From: Odoribacter splanchnicus DSM 20712
GTDB lineage: Bacteria; Bacteroidota; Bacteroidia; Bacteroidales; Marinifilaceae
Assembly (NCBI RefSeq): GCF_000190535.1
Contig: NC_015160.1
Location: forward strand, 3,286,001-3,350,000
Direction of reading: 5' to 3'
Length of the DNA: 64,000 nucleotides
Notes under the pieces: model-generated
What the model saw: only the letters and a program-made list of their open reading frames with translations
Database searches by the model: none
What the model was told of the DNA's origin: nothing
In this document: one piece after another, positions 7,634-15,955 of the stretch
Position numbering within the stretch: the first letter of the stretch is position 1
Layout of the letters: each line of letters starts with the position of its first letter
Program-made: the position numbers and the translations under genes

Positions 7634-9187
7634 TTAATCCAATACCCCTTTAATACGGTCTTCGAAAGCTGAGAGTGCTGCTTTGGCTCCTTCTCCCATT
7701 GAGATAATAATTTGTTTATAGGGGACGGTGGAAACATCGCCGGCTGCATAGATACCCGGAATGTCGGTCCGGCAATGGGCATCGATGATGATTTCTTCCA
7801 GACGATTGGTCGCGACAATTTCTTTAAAAGCACTGCTATTGGCTGCTAGTCCGATTTGTACGAAAATACCGTCCAGGGGGAACAAGCGTTCATTACCCGT
7901 TGTCCTGTCTTTTGTGCGAATGCCTGTCACTTTTTCTTTGTCTCCCACCACTTCGGTTGTTTGGGAGTTGACCAGAATTTCTACATTAGGCAGACTTTTC
8001 GCTTTTTCCTGTAATACCTGATCGGCTTTTAACTCTTCCAGGAATTCAAAAACAGTTACTTTAGAACAAATTCCCGCCAAATCGATCGCTGCTTCGATTC
8101 CTGAATTACCTCCTCCGATGACAGCCACGTGTTTTCCTTTATAAAAAGGACCATCACAGTGGGGGCAAAAAGCTACTCCTTTACCGATATAGTCTGTTTC
8201 GCCAGGTACATTCAAACGCCGCCAACTAGCTCCGGTAGCGATAATGATAGCCGGGGCGACAAATTTTTCTCCTCCGGTTACCGAAAGAATTTTTTCTTTT
8301 CCGGTATGCTCCATTTTTTCCACTTTCCGATGTTCGAACAGATCGATCGGATAATGTTGAAGATGGGTACGCAGATTATCGGCAAGCTGACTACCTGTCG
8401 TGTAAGGAATAGAAATCAGATTTTCGATACCCACGGTTTCTTTCACCTGGCCTCCGATACGCTCGGCAATGATGGCTACTTTCAGTCCTTTTCTGGCCGA
8501 GTAGATGGCTGCCGAAGAGCCTGCCGGACCACCTCCTACGATCAGGACGTCGTATTTCTTTTCCGGGATTTCCTGGCCGGTATTCTCCGAACCGTAGGTC
8601 GCCTCCAATTTTTCAAGGAGTTCTCCGAATTCTCCCCGTCCGATGTGTATGAGCTTACCGTCGGCATATACCGAAGGCACTCCCTGTATATGCAGAGCCT
8701 CTACTTCGGCTTGATTTATCGCTCCGTCTACCATTTCGTGTTCTATGTTGTCGTTCAGGATAGCCATCAGATTCAAGGCCTGTACAACATCCGGACAATT
8801 CGTACATGTTAAGGATACATAGGTAGTTAACCGGATCGGTCCCTTCAAGGCTGCTATACGTTTCTGTAAGTTCCCGTCGGGTATGTTTTTCCCTTTGCCG
8901 TCGCTGTTGAGGATGGCCAATAGTAAAGAAGTGAATTCGTGACCGTTCGGTATGCCCCGGAATTTGATCCTCGTTTTTTGTTCATTTTTCAGCAATTCAA
9001 ATTCCAGCCCCTCTCCTTCTTCCAGCCGGTAATTGATTTTTTCTGAACAAGAGGCGACATCCTCTAATAGTTCGATCAATTCATTCCGGTTTTCGTGTCG
9101 GGGATTAAGCCGGATTAAAAAAGTGTATCGGGAATCCAGCGGTGCAAAAATGGTGCGTAACTGGTCTTTTAATGCTGTTTCTAACAT
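7634..9187 (-). CDS. ahpF: Alkyl hydroperoxide reductase subunit F
   Basis: AhpF of 517 residues, the usual length. The N-terminal tandem thioredoxin-like domain carries the relay pair CTNC (about residue 130). The FAD/NAD(P)H thioredoxin-reductase part follows: [19 protein letters not shown] (FAD), the redox pair CPHC in [33 protein letters not shown] (NADH), and [16 protein letters not shown]. It uses NADH to re-reduce AhpC in peroxide detoxification in the cytoplasm. It lies 96 bp downstream of ahpC in the same direction, with a strong hairpin between them that could lower AhpF output relative to AhpC. Confidence 0.97.
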   Translation of the reverse strand: MLETALKDQLRTIFAPLDSRYTFLIRLNPRHENRNELIELLEDVASCSEKINYRLEEGEGLEFELLKNEQKTRIKFRGIPNGHEFTSLLLAILNSDGKGKNIPDGNLQKRIAALKGPIRLTTYVSLTCTNCPDVVQALNLMAILNDNIEHEMVDGAINQAEVEALHIQGVPSVYADGKLIHIGRGEFGELLEKLEATYGSENTGQEIPEKKYDVLIVGGGPAGSSAAIYSARKGLKVAIIAERIGGQVKETVGIENLISIPYTTGSQLADNLRTHLQHYPIDLFEHRKVEKMEHTGKEKILSVTGGEKFVAPAIIIATGASWRRLNVPGETDYIGKGVAFCPHCDGPFYKGKHVAVIGGGNSGIEAAIDLAGICSKVTVFEFLEELKADQVLQEKAKSLPNVEILVNSQTTEVVGDKEKVTGIRTKDRTTGNERLFPLDGIFVQIGLAANSSAFKEIVATNRLEEIIIDAHCRTDIPGIYAAGDVSTVPYKQIIISMGEGAKAALSAFEDRIKGVLD

Positions 9188-9214
9188 AGCGTATATTTTT
9201 TCAGAAGATGATAA

Positions 9215-9268
9215 AGGGTTTCAATGGCAGGCAGACTTTTCAGCAACCGGTCGGACCATTGAAACCCT
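9215..9268 (-). terminator. Intercistronic hairpin between ahpC and ahpF
   Basis: Perfect 13-bp arms (AGGGTTTCAATGG at 9215-9227; CCATTGAAACCCT at 9256-9268) separated by 28 bases. On the minus strand the stem is followed by TTTATC. Probably a partial terminator or mRNA-stabilising end for ahpC. Confidence 0.7.
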
Positions 9269-9283
9269 GAAATTAGTCCGGGA

Positions 9284-9850
9284 TTAAATTTTACCGACTA
9301 AGTCGATACTGGGCTTTAAGGTCGCTTCACCTTTTTTCCATTTAGCCGGGCAAACTTCACCGGTATGAGTGGCTACGAATTGAGCCGCTTCAACTTTTCT
9401 TAAAAGTTCGTTCGCGTCCCTCCCGATGTTATTGTCATGAATTTCTACAACTTTGATCTGGCCTTCCGGATTCACGACAAAAGTTCCCCGGTAAGCCATT
9501 CCTTCTTCCTCGATCATGACTCCGAACGCACGGCTTAAAGCTCCTGTCGGGTCTGCCAACATCGGATATTTGATTTTACGGATGCTTTCAGAAGCATCGT
9601 GCCATGCTTTGTGTACAAAGTGAGAGTCTGTGCTTACAGAGTAGATCTCCACACCCATGGCCTGAAATTGTTCGTACTTTTCAGCCATATCGACCAATTC
9701 GGTCGGACAAACAAAAGTGAAGTCGGCCGGATAGAAGAAGAAGATTCCCCATTTACCCTTTACATCTTTGTCGGTTACTGTTTTGAATTGACCGTTTTGA
9801 AATGCCTGTACACTGAATTCAGGAAGCTGAGAATTGATAATTGTTTGCAT
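9284..9850 (-). CDS. ahpC: Peroxiredoxin AhpC
   Basis: Typical 2-Cys peroxiredoxin of 188 residues. Peroxidatic Cys48 lies in DFTFVCPTEL and resolving Cys167 in GEVCPAKW; MLADPTGALSRAFGV and RGTFVVNPEGQI are family hallmarks. It reduces H2O2 and organic peroxides to water or alcohol and is recycled by AhpF, encoded next. It is the first gene of the pair and has its own -7 element at 9892-9899. Expression probably depends on OxyR, as in Bacteroides; no OxyR gene is in the window. Confidence 0.98.
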   Translation of the reverse strand: MQTIINSQLPEFSVQAFQNGQFKTVTDKDVKGKWGIFFFYPADFTFVCPTELVDMAEKYEQFQAMGVEIYSVSTDSHFVHKAWHDASESIRKIKYPMLADPTGALSRAFGVMIEEEGMAYRGTFVVNPEGQIKVVEIHDNNIGRDANELLRKVEAAQFVATHTGEVCPAKWKKGEATLKPSIDLVGKI

Positions 9851-9891
9851 AATCTTTATTTTTAAATTGTTATTGTTTTTTCTTTTCGATA

Positions 9892-9899
9892 CAAAAATA
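9892..9899 (-). promoter_or_regulatory. -7 element for ahpC
   Basis: The minus strand reads TATTTTTG, an exact TAnnTTTG match about 42 bases upstream of the ahpC start. Further upstream (9935-9955) ATAG and CTAT occur close together, faintly like an OxyR site; too weak to call. Confidence 0.45.
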
Positions 9900-10004
9900 T
9901 ATCAATTATGTCGATAAATAAAATATTTTTGATCGATAGTTTCTATGCTGATATAGATAAACCGAATGAGTGAAAAAGAACCCTTATCTTTGTTGTGATT
10001 TTAA

Positions 10005-10418
10005 ATGAAAGTTATGAGAAAGTATATTTTTGAATTGGAGATGAAAGTCCGGGATTATGAGTGTGATTTGCAGGGGGTGGTGAATAATGCCAATTATCAG
10101 CATTATATGGAGCATGCCCGTCATGAGTTTTTGGAGCATGCCGGTGCTAATTTCGGGGAATTACATCAGCAAGGTATCGATGCGATGGTGGCCCGGGTCG
10201 AGATCGACTATAAAGTGTCTTTGATCAGCGGGAATCGTTTTTCTGTTAAATTGAATATATCCCGGGAAGGGGCTAAGCTGGTGTTTTTAGAAGATATTTA
10301 TCGGCTGTCGGATGATAAGTTATGTGCCCGTGGCCGGGTGGAATCGATTTGTGTAAAGGATGGGAAATTGACCCGGGGGGAATTATTCGATGAAATCTTT
10401 GCCGATTATTTGAAATAA
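10005..10418 (+). CDS. Acyl-CoA thioesterase (YbgC/4-hydroxybenzoyl-CoA family)
   Basis: Hotdog-fold thioesterase of 137 residues (134 if the ATG at 10014 is used). The motif DLQGVVNNANYQHYMEHARHEF matches the DxxGVVxHxxYxxY active-site segment of the YbgC/4HBT group, in which the Asp is catalytic. These enzymes hydrolyse short-chain or aromatic acyl-CoAs in the cytoplasm; the substrate cannot be read here. TATCTTTG at 9985-9992 is the probable -7 element, giving a short leader. It is transcribed alone and followed by tRNA-Val. Confidence 0.85.
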   Translation: MKVMRKYIFELEMKVRDYECDLQGVVNNANYQHYMEHARHEFLEHAGANFGELHQQGIDAMVARVEIDYKVSLISGNRFSVKLNISREGAKLVFLEDIYRLSDDKLCARGRVESICVKDGKLTRGELFDEIFADYLK

Positions 10419-10442
10419 TTTTGAAAAAAAACAGCATTTTGT

Positions 10443-10472
10443 TTGGAGTGAAAGAAAAAAGCACTACTTTTG
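10443..10472 (+). promoter_or_regulatory. Promoter of tRNA-Val
   Basis: TTG at 10443-10445, 19-base spacer, TACTTTTG at 10465-10472; exact match to the Bacteroidetes consensus, 25 bases upstream of the tRNA. Confidence 0.75.
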
Positions 10473-10497
10473 TACCCGCAATCGAACAAGATCGCAC

Positions 10498-10572
10498 GGG
10501 CGCTTAGCTCAGTTGGTTCAGAGCATCTGGTTTACACCCAGAGGGTCGGGGGTTCGAATCCCTCAGCGCCCA
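10498..10572 (+). tRNA. tRNA-Val (anticodon TAC)
   Basis: Full cloverleaf: acceptor GGGCGCT/AGCGCCC, D arm GCTC/GAGC, anticodon loop TTTACAC giving TAC, T arm with TTCGAAT flanked by GGGGG/CCCTC. Discriminator A; no encoded CCA. Confidence 0.97.
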
Positions 10573-10574
10573 CA

Positions 10575-10606
10575 AAAGGAAGTCAAAAAGGCTTCCTTTC
10601 TTTTTT
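10575..10606 (+). terminator. Rho-independent terminator of tRNA-Val
   Basis: AAAGGAAG (10575-10582) pairs with CTTCCTTT (10592-10599), followed by CTTTTTT. Confidence 0.85.
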
Positions 10607-10719
10607 CCCGTAGTTAAAGAGGTGCGATGGGATCGATCGGAAAATCTGTTTTTTTCATGTCATAAGGGGCAAAGTCCCGAATAATCCCTCGGCGTTTTTT
10701 ACAGTCCGACCGTAACGGG

Positions 10720-11838
10720 TCATACGGAGATCAGTTCATAATCGAGTGTCCCGACCCCTATTTTTTCTGCGTGTTGAAGTCCGGCCAGCCAATTGGTATC
10801 GGGATGGATCAGATGGAATTTATCCGTCCCTTGCAGGTGTTCATGGGGATGAGCTTCCGAGAGTTTATTCCCTCCGATGACAGGGGCTGCAATGACCAGG
10901 TCGGCACAGGCTTTATCGAGCGCAACCGGATCGAACGAAGCCAAAATTCCCAGATCCGGAATAATAGCAGCATCATTGTGATTCCAGCAATCACATTCGG
11001 GGGATACGTTCATGATAAAGCTGATGTGGAAATGAGGTTTGTCCTTTAGTACGGCCTGTGTGTATTCTGCTATTTTATAATTCAGGCGTTCGGAAGTGTC
11101 GCTTTCGCCCATCACGGCGGCATCGTATTGACAAAGTGCCACGCATTGACCACAACCGACACAACGTGAATAATCTATTTCTGCAATATGTTGTGCATCG
11201 AAGTGGATGGCTTCGTGGGCACAATGTTTGATGCAGATACCGCATTTCTTACAGTTTTGGCTATCGATAACGGGTTGGGAAGCAGAATGAAGTTCGAGTT
11301 TCCCTCCTACACTGGCACATCCCATGCCGAGGTTTTTCAATGCTCCGCCGAATCCAGCCTGTTCATGTCCTTTAAAATGGTTCATCGTGACGATGATATC
11401 CGCGTCGGCAATCGCTGCTCCGATTTTCGGAGCCTGACAATATTCTCCCCCGATTTCTATTTCCCTGTACTCCGTCCCTTTAAGTCCGTCGGCAATGATT
11501 ACCTGGCATTGAGCGGAAATCGGATTGAAACCGTTTTCCATAGCACTTTGCAGATGGTCTACGGCGTTGGCCCGGTGTCCGGAATAAAGCGTGTTACAAT
11601 CTGTCAGGAAAGGTTTGGCACCTAAAGAACGTAAAACTTGTACCAGGCGGGCGGCATAATTGGGCCGTATGTAGGCTAGATTTCCGGGTTCTCCGAAATG
11701 AATCTTTATTGCTGTAAACTGCTGTTCGAATGAAATATCGGCAATACCTGCTTTTCTGACCAAACGCTCCATTTTATCCAACAGATTGCTGTTGGGGGTG
11801 GTCCTCAGGTTGGTGAAATATACTTTGGCTTTGTTCAT
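10720..11838 (-). CDS. DUF362 domain protein with two [4Fe-4S] motifs
   Basis: Protein of 372 residues with no signal peptide. The DUF362 part is split around a ferredoxin-like insert: CKKCGICIKHC (about residue 195) and CVGCGQCVALC (about residue 226), each CxxCxxCxxxC as for a [4Fe-4S] cluster. Family members are widespread in anaerobes; their electron-transfer role is not settled. FGGALKNLGMGCAS is a conserved DUF362 segment. It is the last gene of a three-gene minus-strand operon, 5 bp after the oxidoreductase gene. Confidence 0.88.
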   Translation of the reverse strand: MNKAKVYFTNLRTTPNSNLLDKMERLVRKAGIADISFEQQFTAIKIHFGEPGNLAYIRPNYAARLVQVLRSLGAKPFLTDCNTLYSGHRANAVDHLQSAMENGFNPISAQCQVIIADGLKGTEYREIEIGGEYCQAPKIGAAIADADIIVTMNHFKGHEQAGFGGALKNLGMGCASVGGKLELHSASQPVIDSQNCKKCGICIKHCAHEAIHFDAQHIAEIDYSRCVGCGQCVALCQYDAAVMGESDTSERLNYKIAEYTQAVLKDKPHFHISFIMNVSPECDCWNHNDAAIIPDLGILASFDPVALDKACADLVIAAPVIGGNKLSEAHPHEHLQGTDKFHLIHPDTNWLAGLQHAEKIGVGTLDYELISV

Positions 11839-11843
11839 GATGG

Positions 11844-12833
11844 TTATTTGTCGGCAGGATAAATGATCCCTGATTGTTTGCGTACTTCATCGATGATTTC
11901 AAGCGTGGCGAGCGAATGATCATGACTATTGATCGTCGATTCGCATAGCCTTCTTTCTATCAGATCGATAAATTCCGCTATTTCATAATAATATTCGTTG
12001 TGTGAGGCCGGGACCGAAAGATCCTGGATTTGTCCCCCTTTGGGGATAAATTTTACTTCACGGATGGTTTGAATACGATCTAAAATAAAAGTTCCTTTTT
12101 CTCCCTGGATTTCTGCAGGTAAAAAGGAATCTGCAATCTTTGAATACAGAACGGTAGCATTCAGGTTTTCGTATTCGAAGTTTACAGCCCCTTGGCCGTC
12201 TACTCCTGTCGAAAGTTTCAATCCTGTGGCGCTAATACGTTTAGGGCGGCCGAAAAGGACGACCAGGGGATATACGGTGTAAACTCCTAAATCCATCATA
12301 GCCCCGTTCGAAAGTTCGGGATTAAAAGCATTCAATACAATTCCCGCTTTTAATTTGTCATAACGCGAAGAATATTGACAATAGCTGGCAAAATAGCGTC
12401 TTAAGCATCCTGCTTCCGCTAAATGCCGGCGAAGTTGCCGGAAGTTAGGGGTAAGAGTCGATTTCATGGCTTCCATCAAAGTAACGCCATTTTGCCGGGC
12501 TACCCGAATCATTTCCCTGGCTTCTTTTGCATTAGAAGCCAGGGGCTTTTCGCAAAGGACGTGTTTCCCTTGTTGCATGAAAAGAATACTCAAAGCCGCA
12601 TGTAAAGAATTAGGGACAGCGATATATACGGCATCGATTAAAGAACTGGCTGCCATTTCTTCGGGCGAAGTGAAGAGGTGTGGTATGCCGTGCTTAAGGG
12701 CAAAAGCCTGGCCCGTTTCCCTGCTTCGCGAACAGACGGCCGTGGCTTCGAAACGCAACTCTTCGCGGGCTGCTTCAAGAATCCAGTCGGTAATAAAATT
12801 GGTACCTATTATTCCGAAACGTACTTTTCTCAT
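11844..12833 (-). CDS. Gfo/Idh/MocA family oxidoreductase
   Basis: NAD(P)-dependent oxidoreductase of 329 residues. The N-terminal Rossmann motif is FGIIGTNFITDWILEAA; CEKPLASNAKEAREM is the family's EKP motif, whose Lys is catalytic; the C-terminal half is the beta-sheet substrate domain. Family members oxidise or reduce hydroxyls of sugars, inositols or trans-dihydrodiols; the substrate is not readable. It lies 3 bp after xth and 5 bp before the DUF362 gene. Confidence 0.92.
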   Translation of the reverse strand: MRKVRFGIIGTNFITDWILEAAREELRFEATAVCSRSRETGQAFALKHGIPHLFTSPEEMAASSLIDAVYIAVPNSLHAALSILFMQQGKHVLCEKPLASNAKEAREMIRVARQNGVTLMEAMKSTLTPNFRQLRRHLAEAGCLRRYFASYCQYSSRYDKLKAGIVLNAFNPELSNGAMMDLGVYTVYPLVVLFGRPKRISATGLKLSTGVDGQGAVNFEYENLNATVLYSKIADSFLPAEIQGEKGTFILDRIQTIREVKFIPKGGQIQDLSVPASHNEYYYEIAEFIDLIERRLCESTINSHDHSLATLEIIDEVRKQSGIIYPADK

Positions 12834-12836
12834 ACT

Positions 12837-13607
12837 TTAGAGTACTTTCAATTCAACGACTGCCGGACAGTGGTCCGAGTGCTTTACCTGGGGTAGAATA
12901 TAGGCATCTTTTAGCAGAGGGATGACTTCCGGGCTGACCATGCAGTAGTCGATACGCCAGCCTTTATTGTTGTTCCGCGCATTCGCCCGGAAACTCCACC
13001 AGGTGTATTGATGAGGTTCTTCGGGATGAAAATACCGGAAAGTATCGGTAAATCCTGATTCCAGGAACAGGCTCATCCATTCCCGTTCTTCGGGTAGGAA
13101 ACCACTACTGTTGGCATTCCGTACCGGATCGTGAATGTCGATCGGACGATGGCAGATGTTATAATCCCCGCAAAGGATCAGTTTTTTACGGGTTTTGCTG
13201 AGTTTCATAACATAATGCCGGAAGTCTTCGAGCCATTTCATTTTAAAGGCTTGTCTTTCCTCTCCGGTGGTGCCTGAAGGATGGTAGACACTGACAATAG
13301 AAAGGTCGCCGTAATCGGCCCGCAAGAAACGTCCTTCCCGATCGTATTCCTGCATCCCCATTCCGTATTCCAGATGATCGGGGGTGATTCTAGTCAGGAT
13401 GGCTACCCCACTGTAGCCTTTTTTCTCGGCTGAGAAAAAGAAAGAACGATAACCTAAAGCTTCGAATTCAAGTGTGGGAATTTGATCCGGTTGGGCTTTC
13501 GTTTCCTGTAAACAGACAATATCCGGTAGCTCTTCTGCCAGCCAGTCCGTAAATCCTTTCGATAAAGCACTACGCAGGCCATTGACGTTATAAGTGATAA
13601 TTTTTAT
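12837..13607 (-). CDS. xth: Exodeoxyribonuclease III, with non-canonical start codon
   Basis: ExoIII/AP endonuclease of 256 residues. The open frame begins upstream of the first in-frame ATG (13361), because KIITYNVNGLRSAL, then PDIVCLQETKAQ (catalytic Glu), lie before it. Other motifs: GYSGVAILTR, LCGDYNICHRPIDI (Asp/Asn) and HSDHCPAVVEL (catalytic Asp-His). Where the family has ATG-AAA-ATT the sequence has ATA-AAA-ATT (13605-13607), preceded by ATT (13608-13610) and by an in-frame TAA 12 bases further up. No ATG, GTG or TTG is available. Initiation at AUA or AUU is inferred, as in infC; a base-call error is the alternative. First gene of an operon with the next two. Confidence 0.9.
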   Translation of the reverse strand: MKIITYNVNGLRSALSKGFTDWLAEELPDIVCLQETKAQPDQIPTLEFEALGYRSFFFSAEKKGYSGVAILTRITPDHLEYGMGMQEYDREGRFLRADYGDLSIVSVYHPSGTTGEERQAFKMKWLEDFRHYVMKLSKTRKKLILCGDYNICHRPIDIHDPVRNANSSGFLPEEREWMSLFLESGFTDTFRYFHPEEPHQYTWWSFRANARNNNKGWRIDYCMVSPEVIPLLKDAYILPQVKHSDHCPAVVELKVL

Positions 13608-13708
13608 AATTGATTTTCTTTATTACAAAATTAAAAAAATATTGGTAATAGAATCATCCGAAGAATCAATTGTGAAATTAAAATTTGATCTTGCCGGTTA
13701 AAACACTG

Positions 13709-13743
13709 ATCCCCACAAATCAGACTTTTTGATTTGTGGGGAT
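13709..13743 (-). terminator. Terminator hairpin between xth and the M18 peptidase gene
   Basis: Perfect 14-bp arms (ATCCCCACAAATCA at 13709-13722; TGATTTGTGGGGAT at 13730-13743) with a 7-base loop, just past the M18 stop codon. T tracts on both sides are weak. Above it, TAATTTTG on the minus strand (13619-13633 region) is a likely xth -7 element. Confidence 0.75.
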
Positions 13744-13766
13744 AGCTCCTCAGGTAGTCCCTGATT

Positions 13767-15065
13767 TTAAATGTTATAGAAAGTCGTAAACGCTTTGATC
13801 ACATAATCCTGATCGAGCACACCGGCTGTTTCACGAACAGAGTGCATGGCCCACATGGGGTTACCTATATCTACTCCGCGCATTTCCATTTGCGTCAGGA
13901 GGATATTTCCCAAGGTAGAACCTCCTGCCATATCCGAATGATTGACAAAAGTCTGATAAGGTACACCGGCCATCTTACAAATTGTAGCGAATACAGCTGC
14001 CGAATCACCGTCAGTTATATATTTTTGGTTTGCGTTGATTTTGATTACCGGTCCCTGGTTCATGATCGGATGGTTGGTCGGATCGTGTTTTTCGGGATAA
14101 TTAGGATGCAAGGCATGAGCCATATCGGCCGAGATCATAAAAGAATTGTGTATGGCCCGGTAGAGCTCTTCGATTTTATAACCTTGGTTGAAAGCTACCC
14201 GTTCCAGAATAGTCCGCAGTATCGGTGATGCTGCACCTTGTTTGGTGCCGCTGCCTACTTCTTCGTTGTCGAAGATGGCTAACACTTTGGTCTTATTACA
14301 TGGCTTGGAATCGAGAAGAGCCGTCAGGCCTGCATGAACCATAGCCAGGTCGTCCAACCGGCCGGAAGAGATAAATTCGTTGTTTAGTCCGAATAAAGTT
14401 CCTTTACCATATTCATATAAGGTGAGGTCGAAATCCAGGATATCTTCTGCCGGAATATTCATTTCCTGAGCAATAAGCTTCAGAAGGAAATTGTCTTTTT
14501 CGAAAGTCTCGTTGATCATGGCTATGACAGGAAGCATATCTCTTTGCTTGCTGAGCGGATTACCCTGATCGTTTACTGCCCGGTTGAAATGGATGGCGAT
14601 ATGGGGTATTTCAAGCAACGGCCGGTCGAAATTGATGAATTGAGTGGCCGGTTTAAGGGGTTTGTCACTCTTGACCATGACCCGTCCGGCCATAGACAGA
14701 GGCCGGTCGAACCAGGTATACATGATCGGGCCTCCGTAAACTTCTGTGTTCAGTTTCAGGTATTTCCCTTCCACCGGCATTTCTGCATGGGGTTTGATCC
14801 GGAAAGTCGGAGAATCACTATGTGCACAAATCAGTTTAAAGCCTTCTTCTGCCAAATTACCGTTGCCCGGAATAAAAGCATATAAAGAAGAATGATTCTT
14901 GGTCACGAAATATTTACCCCCGTGTTCGATATGCCAGGCTTCTCCTGAAAAAAGCTGTTTGAAACCATGAGCCTGAAGGCGTTGTTTGATGCTGAGGACA
15001 GCATGGAAGTTGGTCGGACTCTCGTGTATAAATTCGAGCAGATCCAAAGCGGCTTGTTTTTCCAT
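13767..15065 (-). CDS. M18 family aminopeptidase
   Basis: M18 (aspartyl aminopeptidase) of 432 residues, the usual length. Metal ligands and catalytic residues are visible in CAHSDSPTF (His), IFDNEEVGSGTKQGA (Glu-Glu), ISADMAHALHPN (Asp) and FVNHSDMAGGSTLGN (His). These are cytosolic dodecameric zinc enzymes that remove N-terminal acidic or other residues from peptides. It stands alone, with a -7 element at 15102-15109 and a strong terminator. Confidence 0.95.
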   Translation of the reverse strand: MEKQAALDLLEFIHESPTNFHAVLSIKQRLQAHGFKQLFSGEAWHIEHGGKYFVTKNHSSLYAFIPGNGNLAEEGFKLICAHSDSPTFRIKPHAEMPVEGKYLKLNTEVYGGPIMYTWFDRPLSMAGRVMVKSDKPLKPATQFINFDRPLLEIPHIAIHFNRAVNDQGNPLSKQRDMLPVIAMINETFEKDNFLLKLIAQEMNIPAEDILDFDLTLYEYGKGTLFGLNNEFISSGRLDDLAMVHAGLTALLDSKPCNKTKVLAIFDNEEVGSGTKQGAASPILRTILERVAFNQGYKIEELYRAIHNSFMISADMAHALHPNYPEKHDPTNHPIMNQGPVIKINANQKYITDGDSAAVFATICKMAGVPYQTFVNHSDMAGGSTLGNILLTQMEMRGVDIGNPMWAMHSVRETAGVLDQDYVIKAFTTFYNI

Positions 15066-15101
15066 AATTTATAGATTTATTTATAACAATTTTATTAGCG
15101 A

Positions 15102-15109
15102 CAAATATA
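15102..15109 (-). promoter_or_regulatory. -7 element for the M18 peptidase gene
   Basis: The minus strand reads TATATTTG, exact TAnnTTTG, 37 bases upstream of the start codon. The rest of the 328-bp gap 15066-15393 is AT-rich and holds only the two divergent promoters. Confidence 0.5.
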
Positions 15110-15316
15110 CCATCGGTGGATGATCATTTTTTACCGACCTTAAATTAGAAAGAATATTTTAAATAACCTGCTCCTTCCGGGAAACATTTTGAATGGAAAT
15201 GCCGATTTTTTTGTGGTTTGAAAAAAAATGGATTTGTTTTAGTGGTTTTGTTGTGTTTAATGTATTGATTATGAATAATTATAGATTATTTGAATTGTGT
15301 TGTAAATATTATTGAT

Positions 15317-15347
15317 TTGATTTATAATTTAAGCGGTTATATATTTG
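15317..15347 (+). promoter_or_regulatory. Promoter of dps
   Basis: TTG at 15317-15319, 20-base spacer, TATATTTG at 15340-15347, about 46 bases upstream of the dps start. Confidence 0.7.
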
Positions 15348-15393
15348 TATCAAAGAAATAAGAAATAGTAGAAATCAATTAAAAATAAGAATT

Positions 15394-15873
15394 ATGAAAA
15401 CGAAAAATTTAATCGGATTGGATTCAGAGAATGCTCAACAAGTAGTAAACCTTTTAAATGAGTTGTTAGCCAACTATCAGATTTATTATCAGAATCTGCG
15501 TGGATTTCATTGGAACGTCAGAGGTAACCGTTTCTTCGTTCTGCATGCTAAATTTGAAGAGTTGTACAACGATGCTATCGAAAAGGTAGATGAAATTGCT
15601 GAACGTATTCTTACTTTAGGTGGTGTACCTTTGCATTCTTATGCAGCTTATACTAAAGTGGCTACTTTGAAAGCTAAAGAAAATGTTACTGACGGAGATG
15701 CTTGTTTGCGGGCTGTTGTAGAGGATGTGCAGGTATTGTTGAAACAGGAACGTGAAATTTTGAGTGTCGCTGCAGAGATTGGGGACGATGGGACTCAGGA
15801 TGTGTTTTCTTCTTATGTTTCAAGTCAGGAAAAGCTGTTGTGGATGCTCGATGCCTATCTGAATCAGAAATGA
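15394..15873 (+). CDS. dps: Dps family DNA-protection ferritin
   Basis: Dps protein of 159 residues. FHWNVRGNRFFVLHAKFEELYND carries the His and Asp/Glu ferroxidase ligands shared between subunits of the dodecamer; the four-helix pattern and length fit. It oxidises ferrous iron with H2O2, stores it and protects DNA under oxidative stress or starvation. The clean Bacteroidetes promoter and strong terminator show it is a single-gene unit. It is near ahpCF, as stress genes often are, but not in the same operon. Confidence 0.96.
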   Translation: MKTKNLIGLDSENAQQVVNLLNELLANYQIYYQNLRGFHWNVRGNRFFVLHAKFEELYNDAIEKVDEIAERILTLGGVPLHSYAAYTKVATLKAKENVTDGDACLRAVVEDVQVLLKQEREILSVAAEIGDDGTQDVFSSYVSSQEKLLWMLDAYLNQK

Positions 15874-15878
15874 GTAAG

Positions 15879-15955
15879 GTAAAAGGTATAAAGTAAAAAG
15901 AAAAAGGTGGAGAGATCGATTTTCCACCTTTTACTTTTTACTTTATACCTTTTAC
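15879..15955. terminator. Long bidirectional terminator between dps and the EamA gene
   Basis: Two 32-base arms (15879-15910 and 15924-15955) are reverse complements with one mismatch, around a 13-base loop. The right arm also encodes the last residues and stop of the convergent EamA protein (stop at 15938), so the terminator overlaps coding sequence. Confidence 0.9.

Noticed and set aside
9930..9960. OxyR-like ATAG/CTAT elements upstream of ahpC
   Set aside because: Spacing does not match the known tandem pattern; too weak to list as a site.
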